A DNA stretch of 64,000 bases from Diadema setosum (taxonomy: Eukaryota; Echinodermata; Echinoidea; Diadematoida; Diadematidae). The notes beneath the pieces are model-generated. The model did no database searches. It was not told the origin of the DNA and saw only the letters and a program-made list of their open reading frames with translations. Of the stretch, positions 1 through 12,304 are shown one piece after another (the first letter of the stretch is position 1; every line of letters begins with the position of its first letter). The stretch is from NCBI GenBank assembly GCA_033980235.1, contig CM067068.1, forward strand, positions 1,461,001 to 1,525,000. Direction: 5' to 3'. Both the position numbers and the translations under genes were made by a program.

Positions 1-2336
1 TCACAGTAAGCATGGTAAGACCGACAGCAACACTAAACAAGCACAACTGTACGACTTTGTAATCAAATCGCATAGCTTTATACAAACAGGATGAAATATT
101 AAGAGATTCTCTGGACGAGGAGGAAGAGGAGGAGGAGAGAGGGGAGATATTGACGAGTTTTCATCAGTAAAATACTTAGTTATGATATGTAAATGATTAT
201 ATAAACTTAATTGTTAAATGTAAGGGTGGATAGCTGAAAATTAAGCCTTCTTTCATCTTCTTAATCTGTCTTTATCATTAATTATCAACCTGGAATATCA
301 ACGGTCAGTTGACATTATCTGGAGAACGTCTCTTATGTTTGATTAGCAAACTGTCGATATTCTGAAGGACCAATGCTCGAATTCCTCCCGTAATTTTCTT
401 TGAAAGGAAAGGATTCCAAATCCTACGATATGTCATGACGTGCTGGTTTCATGTGAAGAGAGGTAAAAACCTTAGTATGATAATAAAAAAGGTAGTTTAA
501 GTCCCATCCATTGATTATACAAATTTTGATTACGCCAATGAACTTGGCCATTTCGCATGTAGATATCCTTCAACAACAACGTTATAACACGGATGTACTC
601 TGACAGGCTCAAGTGTAATGAACATCTAGCTGTGCTCGTTTGTAGTCAGTGGACTAAATATAAACCACAGATTTGATTTAAATTACCTGTGTGCAATTAA
701 CTTCAAATAACTTCAGGGACTTCATTTCTCTTCATGGGGGAGAATGCAGAAAAAGAAGTTAGGTCAAAACAAACGCATACTTAAAACAAATGTACGTCCT
801 ACGATACTCGAGGTCCTGCGGTTTGTCCGAGTTGACTAGTAACAAACAGTTAAATACCTTTTATCATTACTGTAAAGCAATGAAGACGACTTCTCCCATA
901 AGTTGCGTGTATAAAGCAAACTGCAAAATGTCTCAAGGTTTCTGCGCTCTTTGAAATATGTATCCGTATTCCTTGGGATAATCATGAAGAGACGATAATG
1001 ACTGCAAATTACCGTCCCACATGATTTCGGGTATTGCAGTATTATGAGAACAAGCTTCTTGTTTCCCCCTCTGAGTTTACCACGTATTAAACGACAGATT
1101 GATGAGAAGAAAAGTACGATAGCACTTCAAACTGTAACACAGCCTCGATAACCCTGTTTAAGCCCCAATGTTTCCTCAATGCTACTTCTCCACTTACGAG
1201 AAAAATCGGAGCCTGGACGCGAAGTGCTGTATTGGATTCGACAGACTGAACTGCCTCTATTTCAAGTGACCTCGGTTTTGTTGAAGGAACGGTGATGACA
1301 AGATGGCGCCGATAAACGCGTGCGTTCACCTGCGATGCAAATCGACCTTTTCAGTGCACATTAGCCGGTGAATGATCGAAACATTCGTCGCGTATTATTG
1401 AGCGTGGGACGTAAGGAAGGAAAACGGGCTGTACTTCGGAGAAGACGGATGGGATGAATTCATAAGAGAATGTCGTAATTCGAGGAAAATTGAGCAGCAA
1501 TCGCTCATGATCAACGTCCCAGAGGTACAGGCACATTGTCCAGCATGATCTACATTGTCATCAATTTATGTTAAGCTTTACTTGCTGGATTATGAAACTG
1601 ACTCGAAAAAATGATTTTCATCATTAAGAAGAACGCCGCCATGCAGTGCGCCTTTAAAAAGAGAATGACAGAACAGCAGCTCCAATTATGCTCACTCCAC
1701 TTTCGTTGCCATTTACAAGAAAAGTCCGCTTAAAAAAGTTTCAACGTTATTTAAAAGTGATAGATCCAAGGATAATATTGCCCAAATGATAAAGTTCATA
1801 ATAAGAAGGGGAAAGCTTCATTATCAATATGATATTTAGTGTAATATTCATATTTGGCAGATCTTCATCTTCAAAAAAAAAAAAAAAAACCTACCGGATT
1901 GGACAAATTTGTCTTGTTCAACAAGATGGGTTTCCAGGTGCATAGAGTTGAGCGACCTGAAAATCTACACGACAGGATATGACAATTTTTATCTCATGTC
2001 ATGCATCCCATGTAACTATGACCACAAGTAACATGTTAGGGGTAATCACCAGTATAGTACCTATGATATTACTTCTAATCATTGTTTAGGGTCATGCAAA
2101 TCTCGGTAAATCTTTTAGGGTCAAAGCTGGCCACCATACACACTCCGTATGCATCTGGTATGGATCTGTATAGGGAAACCTGTAAAAGATTGAGAACATC
2201 AACATTTCAAAGAGATATTATACAGGTGCAACTGCCTTAGTTTTTTAAAACATTTTGTTTGAAACTTTATCTCAGTGAGTGCCTAAATATAACGAAAGAG
2301 AACAGCAGAAAGCCACTCTCAGCTCTGTTCCTTTAT
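1..2336. other. Non-coding stretch, no gene recognised
   Basis: AT-rich sequence with no splice-flanked reading frame that I recognise. A slightly GC-richer island at about 1090-1340 holds an 80-codon minus-strand frame. On the minus strand it has an AG-type acceptor context near 1329 and a CTC/GTAAGT donor-like site near 1192-1200, but its product resembles no part of the GABA-B receptor family and no other family I know. If the receptor gene at 4768-6195 continues toward lower coordinates, this stretch would be intron or contain later exons that I failed to identify. Confidence 0.5.
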
Positions 2337-2401
2337 GAAGGAAGAAGAAGAAGAAGAAGAAGAAGAAGAAGAAGAAGAAGGAAGAGGAGGAGAAGGAGGA
2401 G
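2337..2401. repeat. (GAA)n / purine-rich microsatellite
   Basis: A run of about 14 GAA triplets passes into GGA-rich purine sequence. Conceptual translation gives a poly-arginine frame, which is an artefact. The tract is purine-only on the plus strand, a composition able to form triplex DNA. Confidence 0.95.
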
Positions 2402-4028
2402 GGTAGGACATTTTGCCTTGCGTTTACAGAGGTGTGGTTTTTTTTCGAGCATACGCTCTCTGATTACACGGGTCTTCGAATTCCGTTCTCCCACTTGAGA
2501 ACGAAATGTAATAAGAGAGCCAGAGAATAAGGCAGGAAATGATCATAAGAATAACAGAGGAAACATTTCTATTTCAGGTTAGCTTTCCTTTTGATATCAA
2601 AGACTCAAAGAGTGCAAAGCCATAGCTCTTTATTCGACAGCGTAGTGATCCAAATGCCCTTCATTTCAATTTAACGAAGCCTAATGTTCCTCACGATGCC
2701 CTACAGCTTTTAAAAATTCATGTTGACCTTCGATTAGCAAGGCCGTACAGTGCATGTTTGATAAATGACACGGAATGGCTTGAAAGGATTTGTTGAAAGG
2801 GCCAGATAATTCCTCAAGAAATTCCCTGACATCTCGACTAGTATTAAATGGAAGGGGGGGGGGGGGGGGGTGGGGAGGCAATAAATCTAAAGAGTTACAT
2901 TGGGAAGCAAAGTCGAGAGCGCAGTAACGGAAAAACACGTTTAACAATTGTTCTTCCGTAGAACCTCAAATGCCTCGCCTCACAAATGCTATCAGTGAGT
3001 TTCCTGATAGGGCTCTCGGAGAATACCTCTCTCATAATATATGATCCTTTGTATCAGATTTAATAGAGTAACACGATACCACCCGCTCGATTGGGCATCA
3101 CTTTCCACTTCCTCTGCATTCGAATAGAGAGATAATAGCACCGGGAAACGAAATACATCAAGAGTATACTCCAGGGACTTAATCCACTGAATTAATTCAG
3201 TCACTCAAACGTGAAGAGAAGGTAGACCAGGCAGTAGGAATGCAACACAAGGAGATAGAGATGATATCTAACTTCAACCTGCACATGAATTCATGAACGT
3301 GGTCCAGTTTCAAATTCCCAAAAATCTAGAACGCGCATTATAACTCAGTCAGTGGGTAACGGGTCACTCGTATTTCCCAGTACATTCGAAGTCAACAGTA
3401 TTAAAGGTCTTTAGACACGGCTTGAAATACAGGTCAATGACATACCAGTTACACGTTTTTGCTGCATTGAGGTTATAACTTATCTTTGTGATTATAGATT
3501 GAGATTAGTTATTTCTACGGTTATATGATTTAGCACCATGGTTTATATTTAAGTTCAATGACCGACAAATGATGGTGTGATGTCTCTGTTTTTTGTAAGA
3601 GTAGGTTTAAACCTTTGTGTGCCATAATCATTACCTGTCCATATGTATGTGTGTGACATTTTGTGCACATTTGACTTATTGGCACAGAAGGAGTCAAAAC
3701 AAGATTGTGAAACAAGCCAGTCTGGAAGGATACAGGAATACAAGTCATAATGACCAATCGAACACAATATTCTCTTAATTTGAACTGTTCCATGAGGGGG
3801 AAATTTGTCAGAGTTCGTCTGGCATGAAAGTCATATTGATAGAGAATGTATCTGTACTAATACTAGCTGATTTATCGTTATTCACGCAAGAAGAAAGAAA
3901 AAAAAAAAACAACATCTCGTTGTCTGATCAGACTTAGTTTCTCTGTTGTGTAAGCGTATCGAGATTTTAGTATTTCATAAAATATATTCCAAGTTGAAGA
4001 CATCGCTTGCCATGCATAACTCCATCTC

Positions 4029-4030
<2 letters not shown>
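2402..4030. other. Non-coding stretch with a G-run
   Basis: No recognisable gene. It includes a 17-base G-run at 2854-2870 and several short random frames (for example 2681-2947 and 3530-3793 on the minus strand) whose products look like nothing known and which lack convincing splice contexts. Confidence 0.5.

Positions 4031-4072
<42 letters not shown>
4031..4072. repeat. Poly(T) run, 42 bases
   Basis: An uninterrupted run of 42 T follows 'ccatctcag'. It could be the poly(A) tail of a minus-strand retroposed insertion, but I recognise no element body next to it and no clear target-site duplication. Confidence 0.95.
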
Positions 4073-4075
<3 letters not shown>

Positions 4076-4767
4076 TTGTCAATTCTCCTATAGAGAACGA
4101 AGTACTAGCCTGAGTTCGATCGCTCTGTAAAGGTCCCGGTCATGTTTTGACAAAAAGCTCGACAATAAATCTCACATGAAGTTATTTCTTTAATCCTGCG
4201 TAGTCTTTATTTTCCCCTTAATCCTACCACGTCACAGGAACTATATCCCAATTGGAGACGAGAAAGGGGGGGGGTGATTTTTTTTTTTTTTTGGTAGTCA
4301 CTTACATTTCACGTCAATACCATAAAGCTGACATCTTCCAGCGCAAGGCAACGTATTTTACACGCAACGACAGCGCTACGCGACACACATAAAATCCGGA
4401 TACTTACAATGATATAGTAACTGCCCTGTAAACGTTTACTTACTATTTATAGGCCGCTCTGCCACGTAGAAATACGATTAATGCTATTAGAACTATGATA
4501 GAGCTGTCACTTAACACTTGTCAAAACCCTGACAGTCTCGAACTTAAAGCCTCAAGTTGAAATTGCCTCGAAAAGACATTTATGAGGCAGTAAAACTGTA
4601 CGACAACTTCACCAATACCACGGGCCAACAGCGTGAACAGTACGCTGCATTTCACTGGCAGTGCATCAAAGTGGCGACGCGCCGAATTAGCGTCACGTCG
4701 AATTGTCTTTGCATCGTTTTGGAGTCAAAGAAATCTCCGAAGTTGGAAAGGAACTCTTTGAACTCAC

Positions 4768-4938
4768 CAGCGAAAACAGTTCCTGTTCCTGACTGAGGCC
4801 CGCCACCAGGCTCCAGTTGAAATACTCGATGAAGGAAGCCCGCGCTGCATTATGGGAAGAGTCTGGAGTGACGGTGCGAAAGAACGTCGGATAGTATTCT
4901 CGATCGGTCAGAGCAACCGAAGTGGAGCCGTACGAGAC
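4768..4938 (-). CDS. GABA-B-type receptor ectodomain exon (downstream exon B)
   Basis: This internal exon encodes 57 residues in phase 0. On the minus strand it begins after a pyrimidine-rich acceptor ending ttacag and ends at a CTG/GTGAGT donor. The product starts VSYGSTSVALTDREYY, continues PTFFRTVTPDSSHN, and ends near FIEYFNWSLVAGLSQEQELF. This is the signature of the lobe 1/hinge region of the venus-flytrap domain of metabotropic GABA-B receptors. The family block is SYGSxSxALxxRxxxPTFFRT, followed by HNxxR, then a hydrophobic strand after a conserved Trp. From remembered vertebrate GABBR1, the second serine of the YGSSS motif (a GABA contact) is Thr here, and the histidine after FFRT (another contact) is Val. 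GABBR2 also has Val at the second position. The YGS motif favours a GABBR1-like or divergent GABA-B-like receptor over GABBR2. The protein would be a plasma-membrane class C GPCR. It joins exon A (6058-6195) across a 1,119-bp intron. The next downstream exon was not found. Confidence 0.9.
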
Positions 4939-6057
4939 CTGTAAGGGAGAAAGATAGATCCACTGAGTATCACCGTCTCAAACTACCTGGGGCATTTTAA
5001 ACAGCAAGATGTCGATGGCACCGATGAGATTATCTGTGAAGATTTTCAAACTATCAACTTTCCTTAATGCACTTAATTCTATCTTCTTCTTTTTTTAACT
5101 TACATCTTTGTTAACTAAAATGAATACCCAGTTCTTGTAACAGAGGTATTTGCATTTATCAACTAAAGATTATGGGGATGATTTTGTTTTAATTTCATGT
5201 CAATCGAGCGGAAAGGTAATCACTATGGATATAAAGTCGCATTCAATTACAGGTGGAATTTGAAATAAGAACGGATTTTTGACATTTGATAAACGCAGGC
5301 TCCTCGAAGAAAAGAAAATCACGATTAGTCCTCAATCTTTTGATCTTCAATTCTCATATGTCAGCATCAAAAGGCACAGAAATGATGGGCTCGAATTCCA
5401 AGTGAAAACCAAATAATAACAATTCTCTGTAGAGAAGTTTAGAGAGAGCCTTATTTACAAGTGTCCTTGTTGTCTGTTAAATCCTCTAAATTCTGTCTAA
5501 TGCATGACATTAAACAGAAGACAACGACAATCAACAAATTCTATGGCAAACATACGTACATACATACATACACACAGACACAGACACACACGCATGCTTA
5601 GTATAAAGGCTCGTCATAAGCAGTATCAGATTTTCTGATAATAATCTAGATGAAGCTGTAGAAGATTTGAGTCATCGTACCATTTTTATTTTATTTTTTA
5701 ATTAAGATCATTTTGCAGGTTAGCAAAGATATATTGCAAGGGCAAGTATCACGTGCCTCCCCCCCCCCAAAAAAAAAACCCACATAACAACAGCAGAAGG
5801 TGCTTCCTTTCAGTTTTCTTGATATATTTATGTTTATTATTTTATTATGTTTATTTATTATCTATGAACTTTATTTTCTGTGATGTGTACTAGTCGTGTT
5901 TCAAGAGGGTACTTCGTTGTTCGCTGACACACACGAACACACACGAACACACACAAACACACATAATCTATTATCCACTTCTGCGGGCGATTCATCTAGC
6001 AATTTCTTCTCGGCTTTTCGCTCAGTAGCTAGAAAGTTTGGACGAGCCCTTACCTAC
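4939..6057 (-). other. Intron between the two GABA-B-like receptor exons
   Basis: This 1,119-bp sequence has a GTAGGT donor at its upstream end (plus-strand tacctac at 6051-6057) and a cttacag acceptor at its downstream end (plus-strand ctgtaag from 4939). Splicing as ATG/GTAGGT keeps the family reading frame. The alternative donor four bases further on (GTAG/GTAAGG) would shift it. The intron contains a degenerate CATA/CACA tract near 5547-5592, a C-run followed by an A-run at about 5759-5778, and short ACACAAACAC repeats at about 5926-5964. I see no other gene. Confidence 0.85.
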
Positions 6058-6195
6058 CATGACCACGTTCCAATACGGCAGGATCTGGCCCACCCGCTTG
6101 GAAACCTCGGAGCACGAGCAGCCTAGCAACATCGACATAGTGGGCTTTTTGTACAGCTGGTCGTAGAGGGCGTCTACTCCGACACCGGTATCGCA
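6058..6195 (-). CDS. GABA-B-type receptor ectodomain exon (upstream exon A)
   Basis: This internal exon encodes 46 residues in phase 0. It starts after a strong acceptor (gtttttattcttttcatccag on the minus strand) and ends at ATG/GTAGGT. The product begins CDTGVGVDALYDQLYKK, contains LLGCSCSEVSKRVGQ and ends PYWNVVM. It matches the stretch of GABA-B receptors that runs from the CDPG motif after the first alpha/beta units, through the GCSS ligand-contact loop, to the (M)WNL(I/V) strand just before SYGS. Both cysteines of the expected disulphide (CD... and ...GC) are present, and the serine straight after GC, a GABA contact in GABBR1 as I recall it, is kept. Relative to GABBR1 the GC-to-WN segment looks two residues longer. 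A decayed MITE lies in the upstream intron or flank, about 160 bp from the acceptor. The preceding exon, expected to end in something like NDSK, was not found in the window. Confidence 0.9.
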
Positions 6196-7644
6196 CTGGA
6201 TGAAAAGAATAAAAACAAAAACAAGAAAATAATAGATTATAAGTATAAGATGAAAGAAATGAAAAGGAAAGAAAAGAAGGAGTGATTACTTGAGTAAGGA
6301 ATGAGTAACTGCGTGTATACAAAGAGAAAGGGGGGGGGGGGGGTGAGAACACATTATTAGCCCTGGTGTATTTGAGTGTACATCAGCACAGAAAACCCTA
6401 TAGCGTTGTGCACATTACTCTCTAAAGCACAGGAAGAGGTAAACCTGAAAACAGACGTCGTCTTGAACACACACAAAAACCACTTAAAAGTGTGTATATT
6501 TGTTGGACAACCTTCTCTGTTTGGAACTATGACATAAAGTAGGTTCATTATTCGAATGAATATGGCAAAATTGATTTTTGCTGCAGGGGTCTTATATGAA
6601 GCTCCAACTATGATATATCTACTGCTCTCCTTTTTTTCCTTATCCGACCTAAATAATATGTTAGAAATAAGTCTGATAACTGTGACATTTAGATGCCTTT
6701 TCCATTTTGTTCGTATCTCTTGACATTTTTGTATATTTTGCATTTTATGAGTATACTCGCACTGGGTAAAGAAACCAGAAATGAAACTAAACCGAGCTGA
6801 CGGAATGAGGGAGATAAACAAGAAAACAGGTAATTGACGTCATTATTGATACAAAATCAATGTCAATAATTGTGCAGCTAAGTAGAACGCATTCTACTTC
6901 CTTGCTGCAGGATATGAAAAGATGATACTTAGTCCTAAGATATCGACGGAGGAGCGTAAGAAAACGTGGATTTCGGCGGCGTTGTAACGTTTGGCGTCTG
7001 GTTCAACTTTGTTAAGAAAGAAACCGGAGTGATGTAGTACTACTCTCATGTAACATGTGGGGTTTCGTAATGTTCACTAATTCCAGATATTTGACCAGTC
7101 ATGCTATCAAGGAACGATACTGACTCTGACAGTGGGTGACTACCATCATGTGTGATGTGAGTCGGGTTTTGGAGAAGAAACCAGAACAATAAAAACTGCC
7201 TGAACCTTGGTAAGCATGCAAAGAAAATAAATAGAAAAAGTGAAACCGTTATGGAATTGACACATGAAAACTATATATAAAAAAAAAAAATCGCTCAGCT
7301 CATGCTGATTTTCTGACCAACATAATAAATTGAAATTGAAATTGAATAAACACTGCATAATAGGTGTACATGATCTTACTGCTGCACGTTACACTCAATG
7401 TGCACAGTGTCTTGGTAAGATTCCGATATGCCAATTCACGACACCGGTTCATACGACGGAAAGAGGACATTTCAAAATAGTTGATAATTCTTATTTCTAT
7501 GTTTCTATTACTTATAGCAAATTTTAAAGGAAAGCGAGTTATAACATAATACAAGGGAAGAAACCCATCAAATAGCAACAACTTCTACCAGTCTACTGGA
7601 ACAGTGCACCTCGCATGCAATATTGGAATATTGGATCAGTTTTA

Positions 7645-7645
<1 letters not shown>
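6196..7645. other. Upstream intron or flank of the receptor gene, no exon found
   Basis: AT-rich sequence with a 13-base G-run near 6331-6343 and the decayed MITE at 6357-6432. The longest frame of the window lies here (minus strand 6357-6821, 154 codons), but its product is rich in I, F, K and N, partly overlaps the MITE and resembles no family. I treat it as a chance frame. Confidence 0.5.
6357..6432 (+). mobile_element. Decayed copy of a TTAA-type MITE
   Basis: About 75 bp align with the intact 92-bp element at 35683-35774. Both begin with a TTAA/TTAG-CCCT start, continue with GTGTATT and GAGTGT, and share a near-identical core (cacagaaaaccc, then atagcgttgt). The right terminal repeat is eroded to 'aaagcacagg'. 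It is inferred to be a non-autonomous element mobilised by a TTAA-specific transposase of the piggyBac type. Confidence 0.65.

Positions 7646-7685
<40 letters not shown>
7646..7685. repeat. (CA)20 microsatellite
   Basis: A perfect CA dinucleotide run. Confidence 0.98.
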
Positions 7686-7686
<1 letters not shown>

Positions 7687-10600
7687 GTCCAGGAGTGGAT
7701 GATTGCATCTCATTTTCCCAGAGGAAAAAAAGCAACACGAGAAGCACACGAGAAGATTTAATCGCTTGAGCAGCTACCGGAAACAATCGCTTAACGAAAG
7801 CTTGAATAAATCTGCAGTTTATTCCATTGCCGACGCGATCTCACACCCTTCCCTTTCTTTCAGGGGTAATGCCTGCCTGCATCTTGAGCGCCATCGTAAA
7901 TCCCAGTGGGCTTTGCCAGCTGCCGTAAATTTGTCGGCAAATTCCCGCGGGGCTAGAGCAAATTCCTACCCTTCCCGACCCTAGTCTTCACCGTCCAGCT
8001 CCCTACCACGACACCTGAACATACCCAACGTCTTCCCGTAATCTTATGCGGAGGACGGGTGACGGTGTTACGTCACACCGAGTTCGAGCGAGCGACGAAT
8101 ATCTCGCAATATCACAGGTGTCAGTGTCCGGCTTGGAAAGTACGCGTGAACGGAAAAGGCAGAAGCTCCTAGAAGTTCTGTCAGTTATTGAACACTGTAC
8201 AGCTATTTGTTTAATGCAAGTTTCTCTTGATTCATTTTTACTTCATTTTGACTTACATCTTATGGTCGGGCAGCCTTCAGGTAATCTTACAACAGGGCAT
8301 GGGTTTAACAAGATCCCTGAGCAGCCACACAAAGCGTATGTGATTTACAACCCTATTGATAGTATGTTATCTCTAAAGATGCTTTCTTAAGGGATTGATG
8401 AGTGATCAACGAATGCAGGATATTCACAACGCATCAACTGTACAGCAGAGGTGATATCTCTTGGTTGACTAATTACCAGTACTGCGGATTACCACTCATA
8501 TTCGCCCTAAAATCTATTATGAAAGTAGGTGCGCGAACGAGACGAAGAAAAGATGAATACGTAAAACTGATTACAGTATAAACAGAGATTCCAGTTTGTT
8601 GCACTCAGTATAGGGCCATTACCACAGCAAACGGACTAAATCCCTATGAAACAGTACACTCATAAACATGCGTATACACCACCGTACACCCGAAGTTGGC
8701 TGATAATGACTTCTTTCCTGAAGCATTCTTTTCTATATCTTACCAAAAAAAAAAAAATATTACAAAGATAAGTATGATGCACATCTCAACACTACGACTT
8801 GAATCCAGTGCAACATTTTGTTGGTAATCTAGAGGAGACACCAATGTGATATTATCTCTTTCTGAGGCGCCCCAGATGAATTGCTTAGATTTGACTTGGT
8901 ATACAGTTCTTCGAGAAAACCTCTGTGAGAAGTTCTTTGCTCTCCGTGTCCCACTGTCTGTCTAATGGATAGATGCTTAGCTCCATTAGGCCAATTCAAT
9001 TCTATTTCCCGACCCGCTTCGGTCGGAGGGGCTTTTCATTAAGCTGCTACTTACTTCTCACCCGATTTCTAACCAAAAGTCTCAGTGTCGTGTTCCCATA
9101 CCTTGATGGAATCCAAGCTAGTGGGAACAACGACAATTGGTTAGGATGATTTTTTTTTCTTTTTGGAGATACCACACACCACTAAATGATCTCGCCTTAA
9201 AAGGAGGTCAATTCATTGCCGAAACTGCGCACCAGTCTCAGGGGGGTAAATAAAAGAGAAAACCAACGTCATCCTGACGTGGACGAATGCAAAAGGACAA
9301 TGGGGGAAGTGTGAGTGGCTACTTGCCGTGCTGTCGTTTAATTCTGCAAGACTATACTCCGAACTCGGGTTCATAAAGCCAAAGTGTTCAGAGCCTAGAA
9401 ATGCCCTGAGACTTCCACAGCTTGCCTGTAATAGATGCTAGACCACGCCACGGAGTGGTGACAGTCCCCGCGGCACCCGTCTTGGTTTCCAAATGACATC
9501 GAGCGCTGCGTGGTCGCCCACTGTCGTCGGTGAAGTCAATGGGTATGACGATAGCAAGGCGTGGGGCATGAGTGCTGTGTGATTCCCTAACGCTTCGAAG
9601 TGGATTTTGCGTCTTTACCCTCATTTCCGATCTATCTTGGGAATAGGGGTAAAGGGAAGGGGGTCTCAGTTTTCTTAAAAATATAGAATTAAATGTTGTA
9701 CTTAATATTTGCACTGTCAAATCCATAGACCCAGACACAAAAGAATATTTGGAATGTAACAGTACAATTTCTATCTGCTGACAGGACTACCCGTTGAGTT
9801 ATCAAAGAAGAAATTGCATCGAGATATCTTTTTAATTCGCTCCCCCGGCAAACATTTTCTTTGTAACCATAATCGGGCCTTAAACAAGCTCTTCAGTTGT
9901 TTATCGTCCTGAAAATCCAGCACTTCATATTTAAGGAGCCTACTTTACGCCGACCGATGTAAATGCTGGATTTTGCTGAAACTTCCACATCTACCTAAGA
10001 TCGTGACCGCAGGACACGGTGCAGCCGAATGCAACTCATTAGCCTGCAACCTCGATGCTCGAAGATACGTAGACGAATTCAATTTATGTCCCCTGTCAAG
10101 ATAAGGCAACATCATAAGCTGTCACACACTGATGTTTATCTGTGCTGGGTGCTAAAAATCGCGACTACCGAGTACCCTGTCAAACTTTACGACCCTCCCT
10201 ACGTGAATTCTCTATTTTTGTCACAGTGTTTTGCTCAGTCATACATCTTTTCTTATCTCTTTTTCCCCTTAGTTGTCAATACACCGCGACGACTTGGCCA
10301 ATTTTAGTGGCGTTGGCTGATAGTAATCACTTTAAAAAGGAAAACAACAGAGGTTGGATGGGCTAAAATTATGACAGGGGGGAACTATTTGCGGGGGTGG
10401 AGCGATATTGGGTACCAGTAATAAGTGTCGTAGGGCCAGGTTTTATGGTTGCAGTATTTTGCTTAGTTGCGTCAAATCAATTTCACTATTACTCTTTGAA
10501 TCATTTAGCAGACGTAAGACACACTTTTACATGATTAGGTACCTAAGTACTTGCTTGTCACTACTGATCATCTCAAATCATTTAATTCAAGAATACAGTC

Positions 10601-11990
10601 AGCCTCCATTAAGTCGAAAAATTCTACTCGGATGGAGATAAGTATTGTATTAATTCTATCGTGTCAATTGAACAGGCATGCCAACTACTAACCTCAATGG
10701 TAATTTCATTATAATGAAGGCAATGGAAGAGATCACGGTGCTTTATCTGTAGTAAAGATGAGTATAGAAATACGTAACACGTGGGTGTTCTTCTGATTTA
10801 GTAAAATCGCGTGATTGTTCATGCTAAAATGTTCCTGATTATGTCAAGAATGTGAAGAGTTTGATTGCATAGCGGGTTAAGTGTAATTCCAAAGTAAGTT
10901 CATCGTTAGATAGAGCAAATAAAACTTTTCCAGTAATACCTCATTTGTGACTTATCAAGGAATAATCTGAACAATTTTGATCAATGATACCCTATATTTT
11001 CTTATTCCTTCCATTGCTTTTTAGCAGCTTTAGTTGCAACTCATCTCAAATTAACGACAATGGAGATAACTCGTTTTGAGACAAACTCCTCATGTTTAGG
11101 GTGATGAGGGTAATAAGAAATGTGACATGATGTCAATAAAAACAATGGTAGTACAAATGGCGCACTGACAACTCTGCAATAAAGTTGTAAAAATTATAAT
11201 GACAATAGTCGTGGCAAATGGGGATGATAGATATAATAGTGATGATAAAATAACTACGACGAAATACTTAAGGACAAACCTGTGTATGAATACCATCTAG
11301 AACATTTTGAGAGGGAGAGAAGTTATGTCCTGCAAATAGCGTTCATAATGATCGTATGGTAGAACTCGAATTTGTTCGACTTGAATGAGAGTGTTACATT
11401 AGCAGTCGCTCTGGTTCACCGAGCTTATGCATTTATTACGATAACTAAATGCACCTGTAAGCGACCTATAGAACGGAGTCATTTTACAGAATTGACTTTG
11501 GTTTCTACAATCATTTCTTATGTGATTGAGTTTCTGGCACGGTAGGCCACGTTCCATTTTAAAAGCCAGCAAAGCGTAAGGCAGCTCACTTTCATCAGTC
11601 CAAAAATTTCGAGGTCTATAATTTGGTCTCTCACTTCTTTTCTCTCTCCTACCTCATTCTCGACCTTTGTCGCACACACGGTTGTGATGAAAAATCACAT
11701 TTCTCCTATATGTATCCCTTTCTTCTCTGCTGTGTGAGTCTATATTCGCCGCACCTTAATGACATTCCCGGGGTATAGGGTCGCTTCATTTGACAGATGG
11801 GCAATGCACTTTCTCTGTCATTACACTGTCAATCACTTTCCTCTGTTTTTTTTTTCCGAAGGCAAAAACCGGTCAGCTTCAGAGATATCGCATTCTGTCA
11901 CCCACGAATACTACCCGAGAATAACTGATGTTTTCAATCGCGATCAAAAGAAACCGGTGGCACATTTTCAAGATCACGCTACGACACACA
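7686..11990. other. Non-coding stretch with a few GC-richer patches
   Basis: No recognisable gene. A GC-richer patch at about 7830-8160 includes a strong plus-strand acceptor-like site (ccctttctttcag, ending at 7863) but no matching donor or recognisable product. Another at about 9390-9600 keeps a 116-codon minus-strand frame open without resembling any protein I know. A small perfect hairpin (CCGACC/GGTCGG) lies near 9009-9026. Confidence 0.45.
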
Positions 11991-11995
11991 CTCAC

Positions 11996-12034
11996 TCACT
12001 CTCTCTCTCTCTCTCTCTCTCTTTCTTTCTCTCT
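11996..12034. repeat. (CT)n microsatellite
   Basis: CTCACT passes into a run of CT dinucleotides with TTTC interruptions. CA-rich and CAG/CAA-rich sequence follows to 12085. Confidence 0.95.
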
Positions 12035-12261
12035 AACACTCACACACACTCTAACACACATTCGCAACAGCAGCAACAACAACAGTATTGACCAAAAAAA
12101 AAAAAAAAAAGAAGAACGAAGACCAGTTTTAGAATGCTCGGCTGACCTCAAGGGGTGTTGTGTATGGCAGTTTCAATTTGGAGTTAGGGGACTTTGTACG
12201 GATAACCATTTTTTTTTCATTTGTCTGGAAAGTAATATCTAAGACCTCGGATACAGTGATT

Positions 12262-12262
<1 letters not shown>

Positions 12263-12304
<42 letters not shown>

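Noticed and set aside
6357..6821. 154-codon minus-strand frame
   Set aside because: AT-rich random composition and overlap with a decayed MITE. No splice context or family resemblance, and a frame of this length is not very improbable in 64 kb searched in six frames.
7844..7990. Exon after a strong plus-strand acceptor (ccctttctttcag)
   Set aside because: No donor of matching quality and no recognisable product downstream.
9388..9738. 116-codon minus-strand frame in a GC-richer patch
   Set aside because: No recognisable motif. Compared mentally with the missing GABA-B ectodomain exon, it does not match.
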